A stretch of DNA of 64,000 bases from an uncultured Prochlorococcus sp. (GTDB taxonomy: Bacteria > Cyanobacteriota > Cyanobacteriia > PCC-6307 > Cyanobiaceae), in contig CACNCF010000001.1 in the NCBI GenBank assembly GCA_902618795.1, positions 62,001 to 126,000 on the forward strand, given 5' to 3'. Within the stretch, counting starts at the first letter, position 1, and each line of letters begins with the position of its first letter. Shown one piece after another: positions 41,145 to 51,308 of this stretch. The translations under genes and the position numbers were made by a program. Below the pieces are notes generated by a model. That model did not search any database, was not told the DNA's origin, and saw only the letters and a list, made by a program, of their open reading frames with translations.

Positions 41145-42488
41145 TTAATTTTTTTTTTCAAAAACTTTCCAAATATTCACAAGTGAATCTTTAGTTCCAA
41201 TGTTTCCAGGATGTGTAACAATAGGAAGTTTTTCGTCATTTTTTAGGTTACAAGTCACTACTGAAATACCTGTTAAAATCTGTCCCTCAAGATAAACATA
41301 ATCTGCATTAAGTCCATTACTAAGAATCATATTTGTTGTTATTCCTCCTTTTGAAATCAAATATCCTATTTCATATTTCAAATCTGCGACTAATTCAGCT
41401 ATAAAACAAGAAAGTGAATTATAAAAATTAAATTGTTCAGAATAATCTAAGGACATAAATTTTCTTGAAGTAAACAATACAGGAGTTTTTCCTTTCTCAA
41501 AAGAAAATCTAATTTCTTTTAAAAATTTATTTTTAAACAAATACCTTTGCTTATGATTATTTTCTGATGAAGAAATTTTAAAGAATTCAAAAACATCTAA
41601 TTCAATTGGATTGCAATTAGTTATCTCTAATAAATTTTGCAATTGTATTGTTGAAAGTTCTACATAAGATCCAACAATTATCAGTCCTGGAAGAAAACTC
41701 TTTTCTTTATTTCTAATCCTTAAATTTGAGAAAAATATTTCACTTAGAGAGACACTTTTTTTCTCAGAAATTGAACTTATAAAACTTGCTGCAGTTCGAA
41801 AAAGGAATTTTTTTTGTGTAATTAATTTTTTAATTACTAAAGAAAATTTTTTTAGTTGAGAATAATTTTCAACATCTACAATTACATGTTTATTATTCTT
41901 CAAGTTCTTTAATTTTTTAAAAACAATATTATTTTCTTCATCATTTAGCATTTCGATATCTGACACCAAAAGATTCTGAATATCTTCAAAATTTATTTGC
42001 GATTTACTCTGCTGAAATAAAAGATTCTTGACATTACTTGTCTCATATCCAAAAATTTTATCTGTTGCAAAAATTGTTTGACTAATAGGAGTTTTATCAA
42101 CAAAATGTAATCCATTAATTGTTAATCTTTTACCCTCTATAAAAGCTGGAACATGAAAAGTAGCATCAAAAGGACCTAAGCAACTATTAAGGGCACTTGG
42201 CTCTAAAAAGTTATGTCCTCGAAGAGTAGAGTCTCCTCTACTTATAAAAATAATTTCTTCTTCATAGGTTTGAGAAGCAATTACAGTCTTAAGATTTTTA
42301 CAAATTTCTTCTATTGTTAATTTCGCATCATTTTCCGATAGTGACCTTGTATTAGCCAAAATAAAAAATAAATTAGATTGAGATTCAAAACCTTTGATTA
42401 AAGTTGAGCAGTCCCACTTAAGCAGTAATAAGCAATCATGCACAGTTTGAGAGCCTGTGGGATCATCATCTATAACGACAAATTTCAT
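41145..42488 (-). CDS. Four-carbon acid sugar kinase family protein (DUF1537-like)
   Basis: MKFVVIDDDPTGSQTVHD...ISRGDSTLRGHNFLE...YLISKGGITTNMIL...HPGNIGTKDSLVNI. Confidence 0.8.
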   Translation of the reverse strand: MKFVVIDDDPTGSQTVHDCLLLLKWDCSTLIKGFESQSNLFFILANTRSLSENDAKLTIEEICKNLKTVIASQTYEEEIIFISRGDSTLRGHNFLEPSALNSCLGPFDATFHVPAFIEGKRLTINGLHFVDKTPISQTIFATDKIFGYETSNVKNLLFQQSKSQINFEDIQNLLVSDIEMLNDEENNIVFKKLKNLKNNKHVIVDVENYSQLKKFSLVIKKLITQKKFLFRTAASFISSISEKKSVSLSEIFFSNLRIRNKEKSFLPGLIIVGSYVELSTIQLQNLLEITNCNPIELDVFEFFKISSSENNHKQRYLFKNKFLKEIRFSFEKGKTPVLFTSRKFMSLDYSEQFNFYNSLSCFIAELVADLKYEIGYLISKGGITTNMILSNGLNADYVYLEGQILTGISVVTCNLKNDEKLPIVTHPGNIGTKDSLVNIWKVFEKKN

Positions 42489-42501
42489 AAGTATTGCATA
42501 A

Positions 42502-43356
42502 TTACTTAAGAGATTTTATTTGTATTGAGGCATTTAAAATTTTACTATCATTTGAGGGAATCGTAATGTTTCTAAATCCATCAACAAAAGAATTTCGGGG
42601 ACTAGTCCAAGGTTCGAGACATATCATTCTTCTCGGGGGATCACTCCAAATAACGCCTAAATCAAAAGGATATGGATGATTTAAAATTACCTCTCTTTTA
42701 AAAATTTTATCTCGAAAAGAGCTTCTACCGGAAGTATACATAAGTAGATCAACTCCTAAATTAATTTTGTTTAATTCATCCGAAGTATTACTTATGATGT
42801 TTTTTTCTTGATCCTGACAATTAAGTGGATTTTCAATAAACTCTAAATTTTTGAAATCTGAAATATTAAAATAAGGATGCAAGCCAAAATTTATAGGCAT
42901 AGCAAAGTCTGTTTTATTATTGATTGTAATTTTAAATTCTAAACATTTAATTTTTAAGTTAACTTCAATTCTTAGTTCAAAATCGAAAGGATAATATTTT
43001 TTAGTTTTTTTAGATTCATTTAAAAATAAACTTAAAGATTTTTCATTTTCATTAAAAGAGTGTTGCCATTGCAAATCCCTAGCGAAACCATGTTGTGTTA
43101 GTTGCCAATACTCTTTTCCAAATACTGAACTAGTAGTATTAAGATTTCCACAAATTGGGAAAAGAATTGGAATACCGCCCCTAATACTTTTTGTCTTATC
43201 CATAAATCTTTTTTCATCGAAATAAAGTATCTCTTTACCATCCGAAACCCAATTTGTAATAACACCACCTCTTCCAGGACAAAATTTAATGTAGTTTTTT
43301 TGATCTAATTGAAAGACAAAAATTCCTTGGTCCTTATTAAATGATTCAAGTTTCAC
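42502..43356 (-). CDS. Aldose 1-epimerase family protein
   Basis: GGIPILFPICGN...QHGFARDLQW...NFGLHPYFNI. Confidence 0.82.
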   Translation of the reverse strand: MKLESFNKDQGIFVFQLDQKNYIKFCPGRGGVITNWVSDGKEILYFDEKRFMDKTKSIRGGIPILFPICGNLNTTSSVFGKEYWQLTQHGFARDLQWQHSFNENEKSLSLFLNESKKTKKYYPFDFELRIEVNLKIKCLEFKITINNKTDFAMPINFGLHPYFNISDFKNLEFIENPLNCQDQEKNIISNTSDELNKINLGVDLLMYTSGRSSFRDKIFKREVILNHPYPFDLGVIWSDPPRRMICLEPWTSPRNSFVDGFRNITIPSNDSKILNASIQIKSLK

Positions 43357-43365
43357 TTTTATTAC

Positions 43366-44265
43366 TTAAAGAGAATCAACCCAATCCAAAATATGCTGAT
43401 TAACTAATTCAGGCATTTCGTCATGAGGACAATGTCCTGCATCAAGAATAATTTCTTTTGTATTCTTTGGTGTAAATTTTTTATATAGATTTCTTTTTTT
43501 TGGAGTGTTCATCCATGGATCTTTCCCTCCCCAGAGAAGTAATAATGGTGAATCGAGTTTTGCAAACAACTTATCCAACGGCAATCCCTGAGGACCTGAT
43601 GGGTTAAATACACTTCTAAAAACATTAAAAGCTCCGAAATCTAGAGAAGGCTTCCTTATTGACTCAACTAAAAAATCATCAACATTTTTTTTATCAACAT
43701 AAACTTGATTCAAAGTTTTTTTAATATTTTTTGGATTTCTCATATTCTCAAAAATCAAACGTTGAAGAACAATATTTTTCAAAAATATGCCAGCAACTGT
43801 TTCAATTGAAGTTTGCAACATATTCTTTTTAATAGTTTTTTCTTCACTAAAATATCCAGCAGCATTAAGTAAGATCACTCCTGCGTTTAGCTCATTTAAT
43901 TCTGCGCCAGCTGCTAATGCAGCATAACCACCTAATGAATTTCCAACAACAATTGTAGGTTTTTTTATTTTCTCTTTTACATAAGCGACAACCTGATCTT
44001 TCCATAAAGATCCTGAGTATTCTACGTCTTGAGGCTTAGGACTTTTTCCAAAACCTAGTAAATCCATTGCATGAACTTCGTATTTTGTACTCAAAACAGG
44101 GATATTAAATCTCCAATGATCTGTAGAAGCACCGAAACCATGAATTAATAAAATTGCACATTCTTTTACTGTTTGCTCAGGCTTAGCGGAAACTGTATGA
44201 ATTGGGTAATTTAAAAAATTCCAGTTATAATTCACATCACTATCTATCAGAGCTGACTTTTCCAT
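43366..44265 (-). CDS. Alpha/beta hydrolase
   Basis: LLIHGFGASTDHWRFNIPVLS, VVGNSLGGYAALA, AGHCPHDEMPE. Confidence 0.9.
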   Translation of the reverse strand: MEKSALIDSDVNYNWNFLNYPIHTVSAKPEQTVKECAILLIHGFGASTDHWRFNIPVLSTKYEVHAMDLLGFGKSPKPQDVEYSGSLWKDQVVAYVKEKIKKPTIVVGNSLGGYAALAAGAELNELNAGVILLNAAGYFSEEKTIKKNMLQTSIETVAGIFLKNIVLQRLIFENMRNPKNIKKTLNQVYVDKKNVDDFLVESIRKPSLDFGAFNVFRSVFNPSGPQGLPLDKLFAKLDSPLLLLWGGKDPWMNTPKKRNLYKKFTPKNTKEIILDAGHCPHDEMPELVNQHILDWVDSL

Positions 44266-44308
44266 TCATTGAAAATTCTATCTTAGTTGATTCTAATAAA
44301 CTTATTTC

Positions 44309-45676
44309 CTAAAGAAGACCCACAGGATCAGCTGCAACATCATCTGAAATTTTATTGCCATCATTTGGTGGCTTATCTTTTAGAACAATTCTTAAGAGTA
44401 CAGGTGCAAGAAATGTAGTTCCTATAACCATTAATAAAATAGCTGCTTCAAGAGAAGGAGTTAATAACTTAGCGCTTGTTCCTAGCCCAAGAAAAATTAA
44501 ACCAACCTCTCCTCTAGGCATCATACCCAAACCGACAACTAATCTATTTGTAGGTTTATCACTTGAAAATACCCATCCGGCTGCAATTTTCCCGATAATC
44601 GCAACAACTAATAAAAATCCTGCAACTACAAGAGCTGATCTGCTTGTTGGATCAAGTGGATTGATAACAGATAAATCCATTCCAGCTCCAACTAATACAA
44701 AGAAAATAGTTGCGAATAAGGAAACCAAAGGTAAAACAGATTGTTGTATTGCATGATTATTTTTAGAACTACTAAGAATCAATCCAGCAGCAAAAGCCCC
44801 TAAAGCAGCTTCCAATCCAATGGCTGTTGCCACGAAACAACACAATACAAGAATCACAAAAGAAGCTACCACCACGGCTCCAGGAGCCTTTAATCTATCT
44901 AATAACCAATCAAAACCTGGAGCAGCTGTTCTACTCAATGCAATAGCAGCAATAACAAACACTACAGCTGCTGCAACTAATTTAATAATAGGAGCAATTT
45001 CTAAAGTACCACCGGCGGCAAGGGCGACTACAACTGCCAGAATAACAATTCCCAAAATATCGTCTAACACTGCTGCACCAATAACAATCTGTCCTTCTCT
45101 AGTTTTCAAATATCCCAATTCACCGAAAACACTTGCAGTAATTCCTATACTTGTAGCTGTCATAGATGCTCCCGCAAAAACTGCTGGAATTAGATCTACT
45201 TGGAAAATAAACATTAATCCAAAAGTTCCAAACGCAAACGGTAAAATTACGCCAGCCATAGCAACAGTAAAAGCCTGAGCACCGACAGCTACCAATTCCT
45301 CTAACTCACTTTCTAAACCTGTTAAAAATAAAAGTGCATATAAACCAAGTGTTGCTACTGCCTGAAGCGATGGAAAACTTTCGAAATAAACATCAGGGAC
45401 AGCTTCCGGGGGGATTGAAGCTAGTGAACTAATAAGATTTACAAGTCCCTCATTTAGTTCAGTTCCAGCTGAGGGCGGTATTAATAAATGGAATCCAGAT
45501 GCCCCTATTACAACCCCTGCGAGAAGCTCGCCTACTATGGTTGGCAAACTTAGTCTTACTAATACTTCTGCTAATGCTCTTGCAGCTAAAAATATCAATA
45601 GAAACCTTATAACTCCTATCAACGTTTCAGCAACTTCTAAATCATGCGCACTTAATTCAGCAAGTAAAGAGTACAT
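44309..45676 (-). CDS. CPA2-type Na+/H+ or K+/H+ antiporter
   Basis: Multi-TM; PTIVGELLAGVVIGASG; MTATSIGITASVFGELG; LGMMPRGEVGLIFLGLG. Confidence 0.88.
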   Translation of the reverse strand: MYSLLAELSAHDLEVAETLIGVIRFLLIFLAARALAEVLVRLSLPTIVGELLAGVVIGASGFHLLIPPSAGTELNEGLVNLISSLASIPPEAVPDVYFESFPSLQAVATLGLYALLFLTGLESELEELVAVGAQAFTVAMAGVILPFAFGTFGLMFIFQVDLIPAVFAGASMTATSIGITASVFGELGYLKTREGQIVIGAAVLDDILGIVILAVVVALAAGGTLEIAPIIKLVAAAVVFVIAAIALSRTAAPGFDWLLDRLKAPGAVVVASFVILVLCCFVATAIGLEAALGAFAAGLILSSSKNNHAIQQSVLPLVSLFATIFFVLVGAGMDLSVINPLDPTSRSALVVAGFLLVVAIIGKIAAGWVFSSDKPTNRLVVGLGMMPRGEVGLIFLGLGTSAKLLTPSLEAAILLMVIGTTFLAPVLLRIVLKDKPPNDGNKISDDVAADPVGLL

Positions 45677-45809
45677 TTAAGTGTAAAAAAATAAACTACC
45701 TAATTGGAAGATAGTTTATTGAGGGCCCACTTTAAGAAATATGTAAGAAAAAAGCAAAAATACTCAACAAGTGTGGATCTGAAGTTACAACAAAGAAATT
45801 TTCTAAAAA

Positions 45810-48374
45810 ATGGCTATTGTCTGTTATATGGCTAATCCAATGAATCCAAACGAACCCTTTGATCTACGTCTGCCTACCCCTGGCTGCTACTTAGATCCTG
45901 AGAAAGCTGGCATGGATTCTGATGCTGTTTTCCAAGGAATGACGGCCCATCTCTTTTATACTCTTGGAAAGTTAGCTACTTCTGCAAGTCCTCATGACTT
46001 GTATATGGCTTTAAGTTATGCAGTCAAAGATAGGCTAATGACAAGATATTTAGCCAGTCAGGAAGTTATAAGGAAAAAACCACAAAAAACAGTAGCCTAC
46101 TTATCAGCAGAATTTTTAATAGGTCCTCAATTAAGTAATAATCTTCTCAATCTCGGAATAACTCAAGAAGCAGAGGATGCCTTAAAGAGATTTGGGATTG
46201 AATCATTGTCAACAATTCTTGAGGTTGAAGAAGAGCCTGGATTAGGTAATGGTGGGCTTGGAAGACTAGCAGCTTGTTATATGGAATCATTAGCGTCTCT
46301 ACAAGTTCCAGCCGTTGGTTATGGTATTCGATATGAATTTGGTATATTCAATCAACTAATTAGAGATGGCTGGCAAGTTGAAGTAACTGATAAATGGCTT
46401 AAAGGTGGATGGCCATGGGAACTTCCCCAACCCGACGAATCATGTTTCGTTGGTTTTGGAGGCAGAACTGAAAGTTATAGAGATGATAAAGGTAACTACA
46501 GATCAAGATGGATCCCTTCAGAACATGCAATTGGAGTTCCTCATGATGTTCCAGTTTTAGGATACAGAGTAAATACATGCGACAGATTAAGATTATGGAG
46601 AGCTGATGCAACAGAAAGTTTTGACTTTTATGCGTTTAATATTGGCGATTATTATGGTGCAGTTGAAGAAAAAGTTGCTTCTGAAACTCTTTCAAAAGTG
46701 TTATATCCAAATGATGGGACTGACGAAGGCAGAAGATTAAGACTAAAACAACAACACTTTTTTGTAAGTTGTTCTCTTCAGGATATGTTAAGAAGCCTTG
46801 AAAAAAGATCAATACCAGTAACCGAATTCCCTAAGCATTGGACAGTCCAATTAAATGATACCCATCCTGCTATTGCAGTTGCAGAATTAATGCGACTTCT
46901 TATTGACCAATATCAAATCGGTTGGGATAAAGCTTGGAATATAACCACCTCCTCAGTTGCTTATACCAACCACACATTACTTCCAGAAGCTTTAGAGAAA
47001 TGGGATTTAGGTTTATTTAATGATCTTCTTCCTCGTCATCTAGAAATTATTTATGAAATTAATTGGAGATTTCTACAACAATTAAGACTACGTTATCCTG
47101 GTGATGACAAAATCCTTCAAAAACTCTCAATAATTGATGAAGAAGGCTCCAAATCAGTTCGGATGGCACACTTGGCTACAATTGGAGCACATCATATAAA
47201 TGGTGTGGCTGCTCTTCACTCAGATCTTATAAAAAGACAACTTCTTCCTGAATTCGCAGAACTATGGCCTGAAAAATTTACAAATGTCACTAATGGTGTT
47301 ACTCCAAGAAGATGGGTTGCTCTATCTAACCCATCTTTATCTAAGCTTTTAGAAGAAGAAGTTGGTCCTAGTTGGATAACAAATATGGATCTTCTTAAGA
47401 AGTTAGAAGAAAAAAAAGATGATAACAACTTTTTACAAAAATTTGAAGAAAGTAAATTAAATGGCAAAAGAAAATTAGCTAGTTTTATCCATTCAAAAAC
47501 TGGGATACTTGTAGATCCCTCAAGTTTATTTGATGTTCAAGTAAAAAGAATACATCAATATAAAAGGCAACATTTAAATGCCCTACAAATCATTGCTCAG
47601 TATTTAAGAATCAAAAATGGTACAAACAAGTATGAAGTTCCAAGAACAATAATATTCGGAGGTAAGGCTGCACCAGGTTACTTTATGGCAAAGTTAATGA
47701 TTCGATTCATTAATGGTATTGCTGATGTAGTTAATTCTGATCCAGATATGGATGGGTTATTAAGGGTTGTTTTTCTACCAGACTATAACGTTAAACTTGG
47801 TGAAATAGTATATCCAGCGACGGATCTTTCAGAACAAATCTCAACTGCTGGAAAAGAAGCATCTGGAACTGGAAATATGAAGTTTGCTATGAATGGTGCG
47901 TTAACTATTGGAACCTTAGATGGAGCAAATGTGGAATTAAGAGATCTTGTAAAAAAAGAGAATTTCTTTCTTTTTGGTAAAACTGAAAGCGAAATTATGG
48001 ATTTAAAAATTAATAATTACTCCCCCAAAACTTTTATTGATCAATGCCCAGAACTTAAAGAGGTAATACGACTAATTGAAATTGGCCACTTTAGCAATGG
48101 TGATAAAGAATTATTTAAACCTTTATTAAATAGCTTGACTGGACATGATCCATTTTTTGTTATGGCTGACTTTGAAGACTACTTAAATAAACAAGATGTA
48201 GTAAGTGAATATTGGAATAATAAAAAATCTTGGAATAAAATGGCACTACTAAATACTGCTAGATCAGGATATTTTTCTTCAGATAGATCTATTAGAGAAT
48301 ACTGTAAATCTATTTGGAAAGTCTCACCAATGCCAGTAGAAATTACTTGCGATGTCGAAGAATTAACTAATTAA
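45810..48374 (+). CDS. glgP: Glycogen phosphorylase
   Basis: EPGLGNGGLGRLAACYMESLASL; QLNDTHPAIAVAELMRLL; EASGTGNMKFAMNGALTIGTLDGANVE. Start may be the ATG at 45828. Confidence 0.97.
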   Translation: MAIVCYMANPMNPNEPFDLRLPTPGCYLDPEKAGMDSDAVFQGMTAHLFYTLGKLATSASPHDLYMALSYAVKDRLMTRYLASQEVIRKKPQKTVAYLSAEFLIGPQLSNNLLNLGITQEAEDALKRFGIESLSTILEVEEEPGLGNGGLGRLAACYMESLASLQVPAVGYGIRYEFGIFNQLIRDGWQVEVTDKWLKGGWPWELPQPDESCFVGFGGRTESYRDDKGNYRSRWIPSEHAIGVPHDVPVLGYRVNTCDRLRLWRADATESFDFYAFNIGDYYGAVEEKVASETLSKVLYPNDGTDEGRRLRLKQQHFFVSCSLQDMLRSLEKRSIPVTEFPKHWTVQLNDTHPAIAVAELMRLLIDQYQIGWDKAWNITTSSVAYTNHTLLPEALEKWDLGLFNDLLPRHLEIIYEINWRFLQQLRLRYPGDDKILQKLSIIDEEGSKSVRMAHLATIGAHHINGVAALHSDLIKRQLLPEFAELWPEKFTNVTNGVTPRRWVALSNPSLSKLLEEEVGPSWITNMDLLKKLEEKKDDNNFLQKFEESKLNGKRKLASFIHSKTGILVDPSSLFDVQVKRIHQYKRQHLNALQIIAQYLRIKNGTNKYEVPRTIIFGGKAAPGYFMAKLMIRFINGIADVVNSDPDMDGLLRVVFLPDYNVKLGEIVYPATDLSEQISTAGKEASGTGNMKFAMNGALTIGTLDGANVELRDLVKKENFFLFGKTESEIMDLKINNYSPKTFIDQCPELKEVIRLIEIGHFSNGDKELFKPLLNSLTGHDPFFVMADFEDYLNKQDVVSEYWNNKKSWNKMALLNTARSGYFSSDRSIREYCKSIWKVSPMPVEITCDVEELTN

Positions 48375-48819
48375 TATTTTTCTTATCTGGTGAATCTGGA
48401 GTTTGATGAAATAATCTATTTAAAATTAATCGATCCATATTTAATGGGTCGGGGGCTAATTCATTGGCAATTTCTTTAAATTTTGATTCAATATTATTTG
48501 AAATTTTTGTTTCAAAGATTCTTTCCATTAATGCTTCAATTGAATATAAATAAGCATTAACATTTTCAAGCTCATCTAAGGCTTCAGTAATTTCTGTATC
48601 AGAAATATGTTTTTCTTTACTATTATCTTCATTTGATTCTCTTTCAGATAATTCTTTCTGAAGCTCATAAGTAACCTTAGTACAAAGAGTTCTGAAAGAT
48701 TGAATAGATGCCCAGTTTAATTCTTGTTGATGCTTAAAAGTAGGAAATTCTCTAATAAGACGATCATGCTCTTTATAAAATCTCTGACAATCAGAGCATT
48801 GACAAGGTTCTTCAGACAA
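48367..48819 (-). CDS. Conserved cyanobacterial protein with Cys pair
   Basis: MSEEPCQCSDCQRFYKEHDRLIREFPTFKHQQELNW. Confidence 0.6.
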   Translation of the reverse strand: MSEEPCQCSDCQRFYKEHDRLIREFPTFKHQQELNWASIQSFRTLCTKVTYELQKELSERESNEDNSKEKHISDTEITEALDELENVNAYLYSIEALMERIFETKISNNIESKFKEIANELAPDPLNMDRLILNRLFHQTPDSPDKKNIN

Positions 48820-48850
48820 AAGAAAATTTGATTCTTTTTATATCATCTCA

Positions 48851-49183
48851 CTATTTGGGCAAAATTGTAGGACCATCCAATAATTCGTCATTTTCATCAA
48901 GTGAATCTGGACTATCTGGTAAAGGTATCTCAATACTAGTAACCAAATTAATGACATCTCTTAGTCTCATAGAATCAGCAAACCATCCCATTGCTTGCTC
49001 GGCATCTCCTCTTTTTTCAGCATCATTTGCTTGATCTTCGTGAGCTTCCGCCAATAAAGCAAGCCAGCAAAGGCATCTTGCTTGAACTATTGATAGATCT
49101 AAATCATTAGGTTGAGATTTAGAAATGCGTTCATGCTCTTGTTGAATTAAGAGTTTTAAACGCATATCATGCAACTTAGCCAT
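48851..49183 (-). CDS. Conserved cyanobacterial hypothetical protein
   Basis: MAKLHDMRLKLLIQQEHERISKSQPNDLDLSIVQARCLCWLALLAEAHEDQA. Confidence 0.6.
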   Translation of the reverse strand: MAKLHDMRLKLLIQQEHERISKSQPNDLDLSIVQARCLCWLALLAEAHEDQANDAEKRGDAEQAMGWFADSMRLRDVINLVTSIEIPLPDSPDSLDENDELLDGPTILPK

Positions 49184-49263
49184 AAAAGATTTGTTACTAA
49201 CTATACGCTAGCTAGAGAGTAGCATGTTTGCACACATACTACATATAGTTTTTTTATTTTTAC

Positions 49264-49336
<73 letters not shown>

Positions 49337-49374
49337 AATAGGTGATTTTTAGAGTAACAAGTATTATGCTAAAT

Positions 49375-49750
49375 GAAAGCAGGAGAGGCAATCGCGAGAA
49401 AGTTTTATTTTGGAAACATAATAAAACTTTCTTGAGGAAAGTCCGGGCTCCCATATGGTCAGGCTTGCTGGGTAATGCCCAGTGCGGGTAACCGTGAGGA
49501 TAGTGCCACAGAAACATACCGCCTAATACTTTATGTATGGCAAGGGTGCAAGGGTGCGGTAAGAGCGCACCAGCAACATTGAGAAGTGTTGGCTAGGTAA
49601 ACCCCGGCTGGGAGCAAGGCTTAGTAGATTTATGACCATTACATAATCTACTTTTAAGTGCCGCTTGAGACTGTGAAGTAATTTCAGTCCTAGATAGATG
49701 ATTGCCCATCTCAATTAAGATGAACAGAACCCGGCTTATGACCTGCTTTC
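49375..49750 (+). ncRNA. rnpB: RNase P RNA
   Basis: 5' GAAAGCAGG pairs with 3' CCTGCTTTC (P1); GAGGAAAGTCCGGGCTCC and AACAGAACCCGGCTTATGACCTGCT hallmarks. Confidence 0.96.
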
Positions 49751-49775
49751 TAATTGTTGTGATCATTCAAATCAT

Positions 49776-50525
49776 ATGGAAAGTGTAATGAAATCCGAGC
49801 GAATTAATCAAATAACTACTTTTTTAAAGTCTTTAAATATTAAATCAAAAAGATTTTCTGAAATAATTAGAACTCAAAATATTTCAATTATTCAAGATTT
49901 TAATCAAGCATTTATACACTCTTCAGGGGATAAAATATTAAATTATGAAAAATTAGAATTTTTCGGAGATGCAGTACTCAGATTAGCTGCTTCTAATTTT
50001 ATTGAAAAAAAATATCCTCAAATGAGTGTAGGAGAAAGATCAGAGCTAAGAGCTCAAATTGTAAGTGATGAATGGTTAACTAAATTAGGGAAAAAAATTG
50101 ATATAGAAAAATTAATAATTAAAGGTCCTAAAGCTCTTGGTGATGAAAATTCAAAAAATACTATTATTGGTGAAGCTACAGAAGCTTTAATCGGCGCTCT
50201 TTACAAGTGTTTTAATTCCATTCAGGAAGTAAATCTTTGGTTAGATGATATTTGGGAGGAAGAGTCAGAAATATTTTTAGAAGCTCCATATAAATTCAAA
50301 TCTAAAACAGTATTGCAAGAATGGTGTCAAAGTAAAGGTTTTGATTTGCCAGTCTATAAAATAATTGAAGTCTCAAAAAAAAATGGGGACCCTAAAAGAT
50401 TTTCTTGCGATATATTTATCGAAGGATTAAGAGAATCATCTGCATTCGGCAAGTCCCATAAACAAGCAGAAACAAATGCAGCTAAAATTTTGATAGAAAG
50501 ATTTATTACTATAGGTAAAATCTAA
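49776..50525 (+). CDS. rnc: Ribonuclease III
   Basis: NYEKLEFFGDAVLRLAASNFIEKKYP; IIGEATEALIGALY; C-terminal dsRBD. Confidence 0.95.
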   Translation: MESVMKSERINQITTFLKSLNIKSKRFSEIIRTQNISIIQDFNQAFIHSSGDKILNYEKLEFFGDAVLRLAASNFIEKKYPQMSVGERSELRAQIVSDEWLTKLGKKIDIEKLIIKGPKALGDENSKNTIIGEATEALIGALYKCFNSIQEVNLWLDDIWEEESEIFLEAPYKFKSKTVLQEWCQSKGFDLPVYKIIEVSKKNGDPKRFSCDIFIEGLRESSAFGKSHKQAETNAAKILIERFITIGKI

Positions 50526-50528
50526 TTT

Positions 50529-50714
50529 TTATACTATTTCTAAATTTATTAGCTGAAAAGTTATGAGTTTGTCCCAATTACCTCCTTCAAAAAGAACAGC
50601 AGCTCTTTTTTTTGTAACTCGTTGTACAAATCCTTTATATCCTCTATAAATAGAATTGGTGTCTTTCACAACAACACAAGATCCAGGGAGTATGGGTTTA
50701 GTAGATAATTCCAT
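50529..50714 (-). CDS. ndhS: NdhS-like (DUF3252) NDH-1 ferredoxin-docking subunit
   Basis: [48 protein letters not shown]. Confidence 0.78.
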   Translation of the reverse strand: MELSTKPILPGSCVVVKDTNSIYRGYKGFVQRVTKKRAAVLFEGGNWDKLITFQLINLEIV

Positions 50715-50738
50715 AAAATACTCTTTCTAATACAATAT

Positions 50739-51278
50739 ATGATAAATAAAAAAGAATGGTTGACTGTCGGTTTTATAACATCATGTCATGGAATTAATGG
50801 ACAGGTAAAGGTTAAATCTCTAAGTGATTTTGAAGAGAGATTTGTAAAACCAGGAATTAGATGGTTACAACAAGAAAATGAACCTCCTTCAAAAATAGAA
50901 CTTATATCTGGTTTCAAACAGCCTGGTAAAGAAATCTTCATAGTTAAGTTCCAAGGAATAAATACGAGGAATCATGCAGAACAACTGAAAAAATTTAAAA
51001 TTCTTGTTAAAGCCGAAAAACTACCCAAATTAAATGAGGAAGAATTCCACTTGTTAGAACTTATAAATCTCGAGGTAAAGACTTTTGAAGATGATAAATT
51101 AAAAAAAATTGGGAAAGTTATCAATTTAGAAAATGAGAAAAATAATTTACTTGTAATTGAACTTTTTCAAAATCAAAAAAAAGTTCTAATACCATTTGTT
51201 AAAGAAATAGTCCCATTAATAGATATAAAAAATAATTTTCTAATCATCAATCCTCCAAATGGACTTTTAGAGCTATAA
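50739..51278 (+). CDS. rimM: 16S rRNA processing protein RimM
   Basis: [57 protein letters not shown]. Confidence 0.93.
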   Translation: MINKKEWLTVGFITSCHGINGQVKVKSLSDFEERFVKPGIRWLQQENEPPSKIELISGFKQPGKEIFIVKFQGINTRNHAEQLKKFKILVKAEKLPKLNEEEFHLLELINLEVKTFEDDKLKKIGKVINLENEKNNLLVIELFQNQKKVLIPFVKEIVPLIDIKNNFLIINPPNGLLEL

Positions 51279-51308
51279 ATTAAGAAAATAAAATTTGTAA
51301 GAAACTCA

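Noticed and set aside
44355-45278. Two sizeable plus-strand ORFs (133 and 152 aa) within the antiporter region
   Set aside because: Antisense to a clear antiporter CDS; composition is mirror-strand Ala/Thr-rich and no family is recognisable.
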